A stretch of 64,000 nucleotides of DNA from Bettongia penicillata ogilbyi (GCA_023548195.1 JAJHZJ010000061.1:5414297-5478296); one strand, 5' to 3'. Positions 43,065 through 54,920 are shown, counted from the stretch's first letter. The notes: generated from the letters alone by a model not told the origin. Numbers and translations are program-made.

Positions 43065-45250
43065 TATATGTTCATGTCTTGCAGTCACTTAGCATCCCTG
43101 GCAAAATGCTGGTATTTAAAACAGGGGCCTTCATTTTCATGGAAGCTTAAGGTCAGAAAAGAAACTTTGCAATTTCTCAACAACAAACCAGACCAGGACC
43201 TCTACTGGGATCTAACCAACTCTTTGTCCATCTATGCTCTCTACTCTAGATACATATATACATACATACACACATACATATATGTATATATATGGATAAG
43301 CTCTATAAGTTGTTCGTGCAAAAAAATGTTGAAATTTCAGCAAGAAAAATTCATCCACTTGGTTTTCCCTGTGTACATGGATAGGTCAAGTCCTTTAAGT
43401 GATTACAGATCTCTGCAACATTCTGGGTGTATAATACCATTGACATAGGAAGCATTTAAAGAACTGTATCATTCACAGACATTATAGGATTATAGGGAAT
43501 TCTTCTTTGACTTGGACTCTGCTGGATCTTCACCATTACTGTGGCAAGTAGAAACATACTTTTAGCAAGTAGAAATCTCCCTGTCTTATACTTTGCCTAA
43601 TACTTGTTTTCAGAGAGAAGTCCATTGAACAGGGTTATTTCTGTTATATCTTGATGTATGAATGCTATTGTTCAAAAGTCTGTTAAAAGTAGCATTTTGT
43701 TCTACCACACCAGATACTTTTCCATGTTCAAAAAACAATAAGCATGATAGGATTTTATTTTCTTTACATCTTTAAGTTAACAGTGAAATAATAAGTATGT
43801 GGGCATTGTTAAATATTGCTCATAAAAAGTCTGCTTTTTTCTGTTGATATAGCCTTGTCAGAGATTTCTCTGGTTCAGGTCTAGATGACTCATAAATACT
43901 ATGTTTAAATAAGAGGTGGACAGTGATTGATATATTCTAGGTCACTTTTTTTTATATTAAAAAGGTCTGAAATTTTTTCCATGTCTCTGATACTTTCCCC
44001 TGTTCAGATACCTTGTATAGTGGTCCCTCAATGACCTGACAATTGTGCTGTCTCTAACACAACACTCCTCTATATATACTTAGTACAATTCAGCTGCCTT
44101 TCTTGTCTTTGCTTTCTTCAATGCCATTTCTCCTTTCACTATAAGCACATCTGGAACTATGATGTTAGAGTCCAAATGTTGTAGTTCCATTGAATTTGAT
44201 GGAGAAATCAGTTTCTTAAAATGGAGTTTTCCAATCCTTTCCACTTTAGATTTGCAGTCCTACTTCTGTTTTCATTCTCACATGCCCTTAGGATGACTGA
44301 TTATCTTGCCAAGCTTTCTTTCAACTGTTACCCTCCAGTGCTCCTCTCAGTATTATAAGATGATACAGCTCATAATCATTCGTCCTCCTTCTTTGTAAGA
44401 TTTCACAAAGAATATCTTCTAAGCTAGTGTTGCCTTTGGCAGTCATTTCTTTTTGTCTGGCACATGAGGCAGGTGTTTACTGACTAAATTGCTTACTGGG
44501 CTTTTTTGATCTGATATTGGCAATTAATTTGGTTAAACTTCTGCCCATGAGTATTATAGTCCATGCTGATGTAATTTGTTGTTCATTTTCCATTTTTGTT
44601 TTTCAATTACTTGATTAAATAAATACTTCACAGTTAACTTGATTCGTTTGTACAGTGTATTTTTCTCATTATTCTTTCAACTTCCTCTCTACTGATTTTG
44701 TTCTCAGTTCTGCTCTTTTGAAGGTCTGACTGGATACAGACAGCTGACTAAGGGATGACTTAGTTAATGACATCATAATAAGTTTTTCTCTGAATATTAA
44801 AGTATAATCTAGTCTTTCTTTATAGTATTATTGCTGTTTACTGTGCATAGTACTGACAGTTTATCTTCTGGAAGAAAGTAGTGTTTGTGATAGAAAAGCA
44901 TGAGTTTCCTATGTTATCTCCAAGACCCATTCCTTCTTCCTGAACAATGATTTTTCCATATGCATTTCCTCCTCTTTACTGTTCCTCACATATGCATTAC
45001 TATCACAAAAGATCAGTCTATACAGTCTTAATTTGGAGGATTTTATAAGCTTCTTCTTAGAATTGCTCTGTCGCTTCATCCTCAGCAACGGATGCTAGTA
45101 CACAAGTTACAATTATTTAAATGTGGGTCATTAGTACTGCGGTTTCTAATGACTGAATATCTCATGAATAATGATTTTTGGTGCCTTTGTGCATAAGATA
45201 AAACCCACTCCCAGAACTTCTTTCTTGGTCTCGCCAAAGAATATCCATGA
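43065..45250 (-). mobile_element. Decayed RTE-clade (BovB-like) LINE: endonuclease and reverse-transcriptase ORF remnant
   Basis: Minus-strand translation, switching frames, gives peptide islands in RTE order. The endonuclease-end island C-V-L-A-S-V-A-E-D-E-A-T-E-Q-F is at about 45070-45110. An A-L-K-K-A-K-T-R-K-A-A-E-L-Y helix and a G-K-V-S-E-T-W-K-K-F-Q-T motif of the reverse-transcriptase fingers lie around 43985-44125. The island G-L-D-L-S-M-Y-T-G-K-T-K-W-M-N is near 43365-43415, and a C-terminal stretch with F-S-D-L-K-L-P is near 43150. Many stops and shifts show it is long dead. A TA/CA microsatellite (43250-43296) has grown in it. RTE elements are the likely partner of the MAR1 SINEs. 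Confidence 0.65.
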
Positions 45251-45270
45251 TCTATCCTTCCAGTTAGAGG

Positions 45271-45335
45271 CAACTTCTTTCTTTTTTCTTTCTTCCTTCC
45301 TTCCTCTTTCCCTTCTTTCTTTCTTCCTTTCTTCT
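45271..45335. repeat. Pyrimidine-rich (TTCC/CTTT)n tract
   Basis: About 65 bases of T and C in CTTT and TTCC words, at the upstream edge of the RTE relic. Confidence 0.85.
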
Positions 45336-45694
45336 GGTTTTGTTTATGGTAAGAATGCCAAGCTTGATATGTATGATTCAGCTCCTCCAACATTAAATCC
45401 AATGACTCTTGAGTCACTGGACAAGACCTCACTCTTAGAACACCAGGAATCAAATTAAAGTTTATTGGTAATCTTCATTAAACTGTGTAATTTTTAGCAA
45501 CTTTTCCCTCCACTCTGCTATTATCTATTAAGGGGGGTGGTGGTGGAAGGAAGACTGCATAAGACTGTGGGTAATTTTTAATTTTTCTTTGTTTTCTGAT
45601 TTTCCATGGTCCAAAAGTATTTATTAGCAGCCTTCTGCTGGTGATATTTCTCTCTGTAGTTAACTAGGTTTGTCTTCAGAAAAAGGACTCAGTC

Positions 45695-45830
45695 TGTTCA
45701 TAGGATCATAGATCTAGGGGCATAATGGACCATTCTAGTTAACCCCTTCATTTTTTTACAGACAAGAAACTGAGACCAAGAGAGATCACTTCCAGATTAC
45801 ATCCATAATCTCATTATAAGGCAGACTGTC
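45695..45830 (+). mobile_element. MIR3-like CORE-SINE fragment
   Basis: 'ataggatcatagatctaggg', 'ttctagttaaccccttcatt' and 'acagacaagaaactgagacc' in forward order. Confidence 0.6.
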
Positions 45831-46009
45831 TCCTTAAGGCCCTTTTCATAAGAAGGAAGTAATAATTAAAAGGTCCCCCAAAAAGTAGTTTTGTGTAAAT
45901 GAAGAAATTTACATTCATTGTCAATGAATATAAGATAGTGCTACCATTGTGGACAAACATTTGGATATCAAACACAATGGAAGAAAAATAACACCTTTTT
46001 TAATAAACA

Positions 46010-46300
46010 CTGTTAAAATATGCACATTGAAGATGGAAGAGCAGCAGGATCACCTCCTCTCCCCAAATCCTTCCTCCAAACAGATCCAGAAAACACACCA
46101 GAACAAATCCTGATGGAGAAAGCCAATAAAAAGTCACAATAAGGCAAGTGTCCATCCCAGGTCAGCATAGGAAAATAGACAGAGGTCTGTGGATACTGGA
46201 GAAGGAGTCCAGCAGAAAGAATCTGCTCCCCAAAGTAAGAAGGAATCTTAGCCACCTGGTGCTGACTCATCTTTCCAGCGTTATCACATGTTACTCTCCT
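46010..46300. other. Possible retroelement leader fragment (minus or plus unclear)
   Basis: 'cagatccagaaaacacacca', 'gaacaaatcctgatggagaa' and 'agacagaggtctgtgg' faintly recall leaders of marsupial retroelements. I cannot name the family. The minus-strand frame here (97 codons) has no known domain. Confidence 0.2.
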
Positions 46301-46554
46301 CCCCACCTAAACTAAATGACATGCTCTGTCCCCTGAGTATTCCGTGAGCCTGCAGTCTCTTTGCTCCTTCTGTTCCTTATACCATGGGCACCCCATTCTC
46401 TGTCTCTCTCTCTACCTCTTCAATTATTAAATTTGAATTTAAATTCCAATATGTAGGCTGCTTCCTCCAAGAAGACTATGTTGCTCCAGTTCAGTAAAGT
46501 CCTTCCCTTTCAGATTTTTCCTTTAATGGATTCCTAGTACAAGTGTAGCCTTAT

Positions 46555-46725
46555 GTTCAACATATGTTAATTCTGTCTTTCCTTGTTCTCTATTTCATGT
46601 CTATTAGAGAATAAATTCCTTGAGGGTCAAGATTATTTCATTTTTGCTTTTCTATAACATTCTGCCTGACACATTGAAGGAATTCTGCAAATTCTTGCTG
46701 AGTGATCACTAGGGTCCCCTCCAAG
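46555..46725 (+). mobile_element. L2 LINE 3' end
   Basis: 'attagagaataaattccttg', 'agggtcaagattatttcatt' and 'ctgcctgacacattgaagga' in forward L2 order. Confidence 0.65.
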
Positions 46726-46839
46726 TATCTTACTTAAATGCAGGGACGTAGAGACTTCCTCTGTTACCCCAGCTGCCCTCTTATCCCCACAAACACCAAG
46801 CACAGTCCTGGGAATAGAGCAGGTGCTCCACATTTAGTT

Positions 46840-47570
46840 TACTTCAATTTAACAAGTAGTTCTTAAATTCCTACTATGTATGCAGCGCTCCCAGTTGCGA
46901 AGACAACCACAAAAGCACCTATAAAATCGCTAAGGAGTTTCCATTCTATTATAGGGAAATAAGATGAGTAAATACAAAAGATGTACAAAAACAAATTAGT
47001 TTGGGGGCAGGGAAGCACTAACGTGGATAAATCAGGAAAACTTCTTGTAGAAGGTAACACATGGGCTGGAAATTTAATAGAGTTAGGGATTCAAAGAGGC
47101 AGAGGCAAGGAATCAAACAATTGGTAAACATTGGTTAAGCATTCTCTATGTGCCAGGCACTGGGAGTGGGACTGGGACAGAGATTTCATTGATAAAAAGA
47201 TTTTCTGAATAAGGAAACTCTTTATCAAGATGGGTTAGCACCTTTTCTACAATTTGCAGTCTTCGGAGTTTACTAGAGAACTAAGCAATTGTTACTTGTC
47301 CTGGGACATACAGCTGGTATATGTCAGAGGCAGCGCTTGAACCCAGAACTCCCTAGTTCCAGGGCCATCTCTCTGTTCACTACTCCAGACAAAAAGAATA
47401 GCAAAATGGTTTCTGATCTCAACTAGTTTACACTGGATCAATAGATATGATAGGTATGGAAGGTGGAAGGGGTGGGGGTGTAACAAAATCAAATGCATTC
47501 TAGGGAGAGGGGATGGCCTTTGCACAGGCATGCAGGCAAGAGATGAAATGTCATATCTGGAGAACAGCCA
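46840..47570 (-). mobile_element. Mosaic of L2 (reverse) pieces with a MIR (reverse)
   Basis: 46840-46990 ('aaattcctactatgtatgca') and 47105-47175 ('gcattctctatgtgccaggc') are separate L2 3' ends. 47270-47395 ends in MIR text ('gcagcgcttgaacccagaac'). 47398-47560 is L2 body ('gggatggcctttgcacaggc'). At least two L2 insertions and one MIR are layered here. Confidence 0.6.
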
Positions 47571-47619
47571 ATAGGTCAACTGAGATTCAGTTAACTGCTC
47601 ATAAACCAAAGGTTAACAC

Positions 47620-47623
47620 TCTG

Positions 47624-47658
<35 letters not shown>

Positions 47659-47805
47659 TTCTCTCTCTCCTTCTCTCTCTCTCTCTCTCCTCTCTCTCTT
47701 TCTCCTTCTCTTTCTCTCTTCTTCTCTCTCCTTCTCTCTCTCCTCTTTCTCCTTCTCTCTCTCTCTCTTCTTCTTCTTCTTTCTCTCTCCCTCTTTCTCA
47801 CCACA
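47620..47805. repeat. (TC)n/(CTCTGT)n polypyrimidine tract
   Basis: About 185 bases of pyrimidine, mixing tctctg, tc and ttctc units. Confidence 0.95.
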
Positions 47806-47869
47806 TCCTTGCTCTTACTCTCTCTGGAAACAGAAAGAGGTAAAAAGAAGTCTTCCCTAACGCTGTACG

Positions 47870-48880
47870 GTAATTTCATTATTGACTCTGAATTACCAAA
47901 GCAAAGATGGCTCCAGCTTCAGACTTCTCCAGCAGGCATCAGTTAATCATTCCGCATGAATCCAACTCTTTGATTGTCAAGAGGAATCCCTGGAAGTGAC
48001 TGTAAAGATCTGAACTCTAATAAAGAACAGGAATGCCTAATGTAATCAAAATGACTGTGATTTCACTTTCACTCAAGGGGTCCAGCATGCTTCTTAAAAT
48101 GGACGATAACATCACCTGAGGCTCAGGCACCCTCTTGTATGAGGACGTTTGAGCAGCAGAAAGATGGGTGCAGGAGCTACAGACAGTGAAGCCAATGAAA
48201 TCTGCAGATAACTGGATGCTTTTGGAATAGCTATCAGTCTCCTAAGAAACAGGAGAAAACATCCAGGGGACAGAGCTGACAGATTGCATCTTGTTGCCTA
48301 GCTCTAACCTGATGTAACCTGACACATTACTAGGCAATACGTCATCATCAGTCTGGTAAGCCAGCAAACACCAGACAGATGTTGTGCCTTCTTTTCCCTG
48401 CCACGCCTCACAATTTTATCATCTGCAAGATTCACATCTGATTAATGCTTCCATTTTCAGATCTTTGGCTGGTTGATCAGGGCACGTAGACGTGCCAGAT
48501 TAACCATTCGCATGTGATGGAGGAGGCAATCCAGAAAAATACCTTGCTGCATAAACAATCCTTTAAGGAGAAGAATACTATTGAACCAAGTTTGAAATGC
48601 TAGAAAATCTTAGAAAACAGAACTTCTCTTAGGCAAATTATTGGTAGAAAGGAAGGCATGGAGAGGGCGCTGTGATAATTTGGACCTACCCTCAGCAAAA
48701 CTGTGTGAAGTTACAGAAAACGATATTTAGCTAGGACATGGTCCCCTATGGAGTTTACGGCCAAATAGGAAAGAGGATGAGACACTTACACTTTAATTTC
48801 ATTTAATATTTAATAGGTTTAGTGATTTCCAAGTGAAGACGTTGCCCTTACCAATCCAGATGGGCAACTATTCAGCTGCT
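47870..48880. other. Unique, repeat-free block
   Basis: About 1 kb with no recognised SINE, LINE or microsatellite, with mixed composition and several well-spaced motifs ('gcataaacaatcc', 'acgtcatcatc'). A 16-base inverted repeat lies at 48481-48496. There is no coding frame. It is a reasonable candidate for a conserved non-coding element, which only a cross-species alignment could show. Confidence 0.35.
48481..48496. promoter_or_regulatory. Perfect inverted repeat ggcacgt-ag-acgtgcc
   Basis: Two 7-base arms separated by AG. Each arm contains ACGTG, the core of hypoxia-response elements, in opposite orientations. It contains CpG twice in an otherwise CpG-poor region. Binding by HIF or another bHLH dimer is only an inference. 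Confidence 0.3.
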
Positions 48881-48974
48881 TATAGTCTTGTTTAGCTGGG
48901 GGCCAGAAAAATTAAACGATTTGCCCAGGGTTAGCCAGCCTGACTGAGGTTGGCTCATTAATCCCCTACACTGG

Positions 48975-49140
48975 AGCATAGTTTTTGAGCTGGAAGGGAA
49001 CTAGGAAGCCACCTAATCCAACTCCCTTGTTTTACAAGCAAGAAAAGTAAGGCCCAGGAAGTCAAATGATTTGCCTAAGTCTGACTGTAATGAAGTATCA
49101 GAGGGACATTAGAACTCAGGTGCTCTGCCAGAAGAACAAG
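48975..49140 (+). mobile_element. MIR3-like CORE-SINE
   Basis: 'tttttgagctggaagggaac', 'gccacctaatccaactccct', 'gttttacaagcaagaaaagt' and 'agaactcaggtgctctgc'. Confidence 0.7.
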
Positions 49141-49206
49141 GGGTCTATGGCACACAACCTCTTATACAAAGAGCAATAATACAAAATAATATATTATGTC
49201 AACTAG

Positions 49207-49445
49207 AGAAGTGGAACTCAAAGTGCTTGTTTTTTGGTCATTTCTGACTCTTCCTGACCCCATCTGAAGTTTTCTTGACAAAGATGCTGGAGTGGTTTAC
49301 CATTCCTCCTCCAGCTCATTTTGCAGATGAGGAAACTGAGGCAAACAGGGTCACATAGCTATTAAGTATCTGAGGACAGACTTAAATTCAGATCTTTCTG
49401 ACTCACAGGCCTGGTGCTCTCTCCACTGTGCCACCTGCTGTATGT
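49207..49445 (-). mobile_element. MAR1-type SINE (reverse)
   Basis: 'ggtcatttctgactcttcct', 'gaagttttcttgacaaagat', 'gatgaggaaactgaggcaaa' and 'tctccactgtgccacctg'. A short internal deletion removes the 'gacttgcccaggg' part. Confidence 0.85.
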
Positions 49446-49479
49446 GACCCAAAGAGGGGTAAAAATCAGGGAAGACACC

Positions 49480-50000
49480 ATGGAGGAGATAACATTTGAA
49501 TTAGGATGAGAAGGAATTCACTAGGTAAAGGAAATAGTTCAGCATTCCATACCCAGGGATGATGTGAGCATGTTATTATGTGGGGAATATATGGAGATAA
49601 AACAAAAGCTTAGAGAGTTTGTGCAGGACAGTATTCTAAGAAATTGGGATGGAAAGATGGCAGAAGGCAGTATTTAGAGGGCCTCGAATGACAGGCTGAG
49701 AAATTGGAATTGTACTCAGTAGGCAACAGGATTCCATTGGAGATTTTGGAGCAGAGAATTAAAATGATCAGATGAAAGAAACCTGAAAAGTCAGAAAAAT
49801 TATTTGAAAAGGAGGAAGAGCAGAGGTGGGAACAGCTTTTAAAAGGCTATTATCACAATCCAGGCTCGATGAGAGCCAGATGGGAGAGGGGGTACAGAGA
49901 CTGAATCAATAGGTCTTTATAAATAATCAGATATGAGAGGTGAGGAACAGACAAAAGTTAGAGATAACCTAGGAGATTAGGTGACGCGTGATGCCCAACG
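49480..50000 (-). mobile_element. L2 LINE body (reverse)
   Basis: 'ggaggagataacatttgaat', 'tccattggagattttggagc', 'aaggctattatcacaatcca' and 'gatatgagaggtgaggaac' are inverted L2 body. It lies just after the MAR1. Confidence 0.7.
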
Positions 50001-50639
50001 ATGCTCCACAGACGTCACAATGAAGTCAAGGATGGCAGACGCTAAATTCAATTTGGAATATTGTAAAGTGGTCCAGAGCTCGTAAGAGTCAGGAGCAATA
50101 ATAGCACTAATATTATTAACTAGTACTACTATTACTACTGCCAGTAATACTAGTTTGAGGAGTAGGAAAAGGGAGAGAAGGAGCAAAAGGAGTCATTTAG
50201 AGAGGAGTCCTAGGGCAGAGGAAAGTGTTTTATTTTATATTATTTCATTTTATTTTATTTTTGGAAGGAGGTTTAGTGTGTAAGGGCAAAGAGGCCAAAA
50301 TATAAACCTCCTGGGTGACTCCTACCCAATAGAATCTTACAGTTCAAAAAATGTAAATGTAAATATTGTAAGGTGGTCTTTTTATTTTCATCATCATAAG
50401 GAGGAATGAGAGTACTTGTATTACTTTACCCTTTACTCAGTCTTGCTGAGTTTTAGGCAGGTTTGGCCTCCTTAGGGGACAGAGAATGGTTAATAGTTTG
50501 TCTAGATGTTGGGTTTCTCATCTTACAGTTGTCTGCTTTGCTTCTAACTTCCCAAAGCTTTATTTTCTTTTGTTTCACTCTACCTTTTTTTGGATGGATA
50601 GGAAAGAAGGAAGAAAACAGTATTAAGCTATGCTTAAGA

Positions 50640-51352
50640 CTTTATAAATATTATCTCATCTGATCCCCACAACAAACCTGTGAGGTAGTACTATTATTAT
50701 CCCTTTTTTACAACTGAGGAAACTGAGGCAGGGGTTAAGCGACTGTAATGTTAATGTAAAGTTAGTGGTAGATAGGGGGAAGAGTTAAAAAATCTTCCCT
50801 ACCCATTAATAGGCCTCAGATATCTTTTGTTGATTTCTAATGAGGCACTGGATCATGTGGGTTCCTGCCCTCCAGCTCTGAAAAGTGTGTATATACTCTG
50901 AGGTGAACTTTTGCTTTGGGGCTTATTTTTTGGAAGAAGGTTCATGTCAGATGAGACTCTGGGTAGTCACTAAGGAGCCCCCCAGCTTTGAAAACTTAGA
51001 TGTTGGTGCTTCTGGTAAAGGTGTATGTATTATCTAGGGCCAGACAGTTGGAAGCCCTGTCTCTTGGTCTTTATTTCTCTGTATTTTCTCTGATGTTCAG
51101 GGTGCTGACTTTTTCCCCTGAACTAAGTGAATGATATATGTGCTTGGTTAAAGTGATTGTTGACCCCTCAAAAGTTGCTTTCTTTTTAGAAAAGCAGATC
51201 AAAGAACCTGTACAGCAGGTCCTCTTGTCTATGCCGGGGTCCTTGCTGTTACAGTGACTTGCCCAGGATTACTATGAGAGGACATATTTGAACTCACATT
51301 TTTCTGACTCCTGGTCAAGTGCTCCATCTACGGCACCACCTCTTGCTTCTAG
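50640..51352 (-). mobile_element. MIR SINE (reverse) split by an LTR
   Basis: The left part is 50640-50743 ('ccccacaacaaacctgtgag', 'actgaggaaactgaggcagg', 'ggttaagcgac'). The right part resumes at 51254 with 'gtgacttgcccaggattact', 'tttgaactcacatttttctg' and 'ctccatctacggcaccacct'. The MIR reads through if the 510-base LTR is removed. Confidence 0.85.
50744..51253 (+). mobile_element. Solo LTR of an endogenous retrovirus
   Basis: Begins TGTAA and ends TTACA (perfect inverted ends, TG...CA). It is flanked by gcgac (50739-50743) and gtgac (51254-51258), a 5-base target-site duplication with one mismatch. Inside is a TATA-like 'gtgtatatactctg', and 'tcagggtgctgact' and 'gacccctcaaaagttgc' blocks shared with the opposite-strand copy at 62482-63191. 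No internal viral sequence adjoins it, so it is a recombined solo LTR. Confidence 0.8.
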
Positions 51353-51374
51353 GGAACCTAAAGCACAGAAAAAT

Positions 51375-51520
51375 CCAATGATAGAGACTTCTCCTTCCTT
51401 GTAGGTCTGTTCAAGCAAAGAATGATTATTTGTCTTGTATGTTGCCTGGGGTTACTGGTTTAGGTGCAAAATGGACTTCACGGTCTCCAGTTTCATAATT
51501 CTGAGTTTTGTGATTCTGGA
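51375..51520 (+). mobile_element. L3/CR1 LINE 3' end
   Basis: 'ggtctgttcaagcaaagaat', 'cttgtatgttgcctggggtt' and 'agttttgtgattctgg' correspond to the CR1-clade 3' terminus ('ttcaagcaaaggctgg', 'gattctgtga'). Confidence 0.55.
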
Positions 51521-52585
51521 CCACATCCATAGTCAGTCCTTCTATCCCATTATCCTTGCTAATAAAAGTCCCAGGAACTGAGCCGCAGGAGGGCCCAAAA
51601 GTCTCCTGATATCAGCCTGCGCAGTTGGGCATTGCTAAACCTCTCTTTCAGCAGAGACATAACTTGGCCTCTTGGCAAGCAGGATAGAGCCCTTGTGATG
51701 GCAAGCAGTGGGAAGCAGGCCCAGAAATCAACTTTATAATTTCTGATGTGAAAATAATGTCAATAAAACCAATTTAGCTGATTAGGACAGAGAATTAATT
51801 AAAGTAGTATAGTGAATTCTAGCAGCTGCAAGACTGCATGTTAAATTTTTGCATCCTCTAAATTTCAATGCCCTGAGGCAAAGCTCTCATCATCAGGACT
51901 GGTTGTCATTGGGTTCGGTAGATATCTGGAACACTCATTTATAAGTGTGCTCAAACCAATTTTACATACATTCATATTTCCTCTAGTTCCCTGCCCCCTC
52001 CTATGCAAAATTCCCAAGGGCCACCCCAGGAACAGACTATGGTTTTGCTGAATCTTAGGCCTCAGTGAATTAACAATCTGCAAAGGCTAGAGGGGAAAGC
52101 TTATGAGGCTGGAGAGCTCTCTCAAGCAGCTAGGGAGTGGAGTGGAGGTGTTGGGAGGCTGGCTGGTAAGGCAGGTGACTAAGCCAGCTGCCTCTTTCTC
52201 CGCAGCCCTCAGAAACATGTGAAGTCAGGAAGTGGGACCCAAATTCCAAACCTATCACTAGTTCCCATGACTAAAAAGCAATTCACAAACATCAAATATT
52301 AAAAAAGCAGCTCAGATCCTTTCAGTATCAGTGCAGATCACTCCCTATTGAGCCAGCAGACCAGATGGCCCAGATGGTTTGTGATCTGTCTAGGTTTGGA
52401 TTGGAGACAGCAAAGAAGATAGTTGCATTGCCAAAGCTCCACTCATGATCCAACTGTGAATATCACCAAGGTATCTGGAATGACCCTCAATACTTACTTC
52501 TCTGAAATCCCCTCTGAAACTAGGAAACCAAATGAAGGGTTAAAGCATTCCTCCTTGGCAAGTAACCTTACCCCCTGAAGTTGGG
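51521..52585. other. Unassigned sequence
   Basis: About 1 kb of moderate GC content with no recognised repeat and only short frames, such as 51865-52083 on the minus strand. Confidence 0.35.
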
Positions 52586-52589
52586 TCCT

Positions 52590-52825
52590 GGCCAGAGCCT
52601 TCTAATTCCAATTCACATCTGGGATTTTATGCTCAGTTCTGGGTACCACCTTCTCAATCCAACTCGATTCAGTTCAACAACCATTTATTAAACGCCTAGT
52701 CTGTGCAAGGCTCTGTGTGCCAAGTGCTGATAGGGTGAAGGTGACAGTGCTAGGTAAAGAGGGCTGTCGACAACATGAAACATGCCCAGAGGAAAGCAAC
52801 CAATATCAAGAGGAGGGCTGGAAGG
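52590..52825 (+). mobile_element. L3/CR1 LINE fragment split by an L2
   Basis: Left 'cacatctgggattttatgct' and 'cagttctgggtaccacc'. Right 'aacatgcccagaggaaagca' and 'accaatatcaagaggagg', in L3 order. The inverted L2 at 52657-52765 separates them. Confidence 0.55.
52657..52765 (-). mobile_element. L2 LINE 3' end (reverse), nested
   Basis: 'caacaaccatttattaaacg' and 'cctagtctgtgcaaggctct' inside the L3 relic, so this L2 copy inserted later. Confidence 0.7.
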
Positions 52826-52834
52826 AACTGGGAG

Positions 52835-53030
52835 GCAGCATGGTACATTGCAAAGAACAGTGAATCTGGCTGAGTCAAAAAGCCTAGATTCAAACTGGAG
52901 TCCTGCCAGTTTCTAATTATAGGACTTTGAGTAAATCACACATTTCTCTGGGACTCAGTTTCCCTCTCAATAGAACAAAGGGATTGCCTTAGATGTTCAT
53001 AACGTCCTTTCAAGCTCTAGCTCTATGATC
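52835..53030 (+). mobile_element. MIR SINE
   Basis: 'gcagcatggtacattgcaaa', 'gaacagtgaatctggctgag' and 'ctgggactcagtttccctct', then 'ctttcaagctctagctctat'. Confidence 0.75.
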
Positions 53031-53889
53031 ACAATATAACCCCTGCATCCTGCAGCCTGGCACGGGCCCTCCACTCTGCCCCTCTTGGTTGGTTTGTTCA
53101 CCCCAACCTTAGAATCACATTAGGAGGTCTGGTTCAGACCACAGAAATGCCACTATAATGTAGCTACATTCAAACCCTCTCAAAGTCCCAGGGAAAACAC
53201 TATTATGGAAAAATACAGTCTCTCTATTTACCACTGTAACTACTTTTTTTAAAAATTTATGGAATACAACAAACATTTCCATAACGGAATATAATAAAAA
53301 AAAGACTGCACATAAAACTGCAAATCTATTATATGCAATTTTCTATTCCTGTTAAATATATAATAATCATGCAAATTTCTTTTTTCTTCCACTGTAACTA
53401 TTAAATATTCTACTCCTTTACACAAATGATTTCCATTTACACAAAAGCAACCACTAAAATGATGGTACCATTAGATCATAAAACATAAAACAGCAATAAG
53501 GCAAAAGCAAAAATAATACTTCATAATTACTCAATATAAAGAAATGCAGGCATGATCAGTATGTCATAGCTCACATATAAACCTAAGTCACAACCTCTCA
53601 CCAATGCATTCACTATAATATCTAGGTGGGGATGGAAATAGAGAGGGAGTACACAATCATAGAAACCTGGCAGAGAAGCACGGATGGAAGGAAAACCAAT
53701 ATACTTGGGGTAACACAATTTAACTAGAGGACTTGATACCATTTGTTCATTAAGAAACATTGGCGCCACACAAAACCATGACACATTCAGTAACTAGGCG
53801 TATCTCTTAAGACTCTGTCCTAGGCCCTCTTCTCTTTCCACTCTATGTTAGGCTGCTTTGTGATCAGCTCCCATGGATTAAGTATAGAT
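53031..53889. other. Unassigned, AT-rich sequence
   Basis: No confidently named repeat. The part at 53225-53420 ('actgcaaatctattatatgc') has the feel of an old dispersed element I cannot name. Confidence 0.3.
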
Positions 53890-54035
53890 CTGAGAATATA
53901 CATATACATATATCTATGTACATATATATATACACTATATATATACACACATTTATACACATTTAATATATATTGCATATATATACACATACATACGTAT
54001 ACATGTATATGTATACGTATGTATATAGAAATAGA
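53890..54035. repeat. (TATACA)n/(TA)n microsatellite
   Basis: tatata, acatac and gtatac words, with self-complementary stretches. The Tyr/Ile-rich frames on both strands are artefacts. Confidence 0.9.
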
Positions 54036-54089
54036 TCTATACATCCCATTTTAGTCTGTCTCCGAAGATATGATCCTACATTAACAATT

Positions 54090-54920
54090 GTTTTTTGGTC
54101 TTTTTGAGCTACATATCTGTAAGTATCTCAATCTCAACAATACAAAACAGAATTCATTATCTTTTCTCCAAAACCTTCCCTTCTTCTTAACTTCCCTGTT
54201 GTAGTCAAGGGCGCCATTACTTTTCCCAGTCACCCAGGCTTACAACCTATGTGACTCCTTCTCTCACCTCACACATCCACTCTATTGATCAATCTTATTG
54301 TTCCTACCTTAACAACATCTCTCTAATATACCACCTTAACTCCACTCCATGTCTACCAGTCTAGTTCAAGTACTAGTCACCTCTCACCTGGACTTTCTAA
54401 TTGATCTCCTTGCCTCAACTTTCTCCCCACTTCAAACAACCCTTGCCTTGAACTACATTATTCTAGCCACACAGGCAGTCTGAAAAATCTCTGTGATTAT
54501 ATTGTGTATATATGTGTTTGTTCATATGCATATATGTATGTGTTTTGACCCCTATATAAATATGCCATATACAGTTCAGGTATTATCTAACAATGATAAG
54601 ATAAAGGTATAGGCTTTCTTCACTGACTAAATAAACTTGACTATAAAGATATAATTGGAAAATACAGTGTTTTCACTTTTAGAGAAAAGGAAAGCCAATC
54701 TTCCACTCAGGTCCCAAAACAATTTTTCTGAAGTGCAAGCCTAACATCGTCAGCCTTCTACTCAGTAAACATCAGTGGCTTACTATTACTTCCGGTATAA
54801 AACATAAAGTATTTTCTTTGGCATTTAAAGCTCTTCATAACCAACCTCTTCCTATCTTTCCATTCTTCTCAACATTTTATTGACTCTGTGTCCTCTACAA
54901 TCTAACTATGCAGACCTACT
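54090..54920 (+). mobile_element. L2 LINE, long 3' portion
   Basis: Long forward L2 text: 'aaaacagaattcattatctt', 'cccagtcacccaggcttaca', 'acctctcacctggactttct', 'aacatcagtggcttactatt' and 'ggcatttaaagctcttcata'. An insert of about 200 bases with a (TA/TG) microsatellite (about 54490-54690) interrupts it. This is the best-preserved L2 in the window. Confidence 0.8.
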
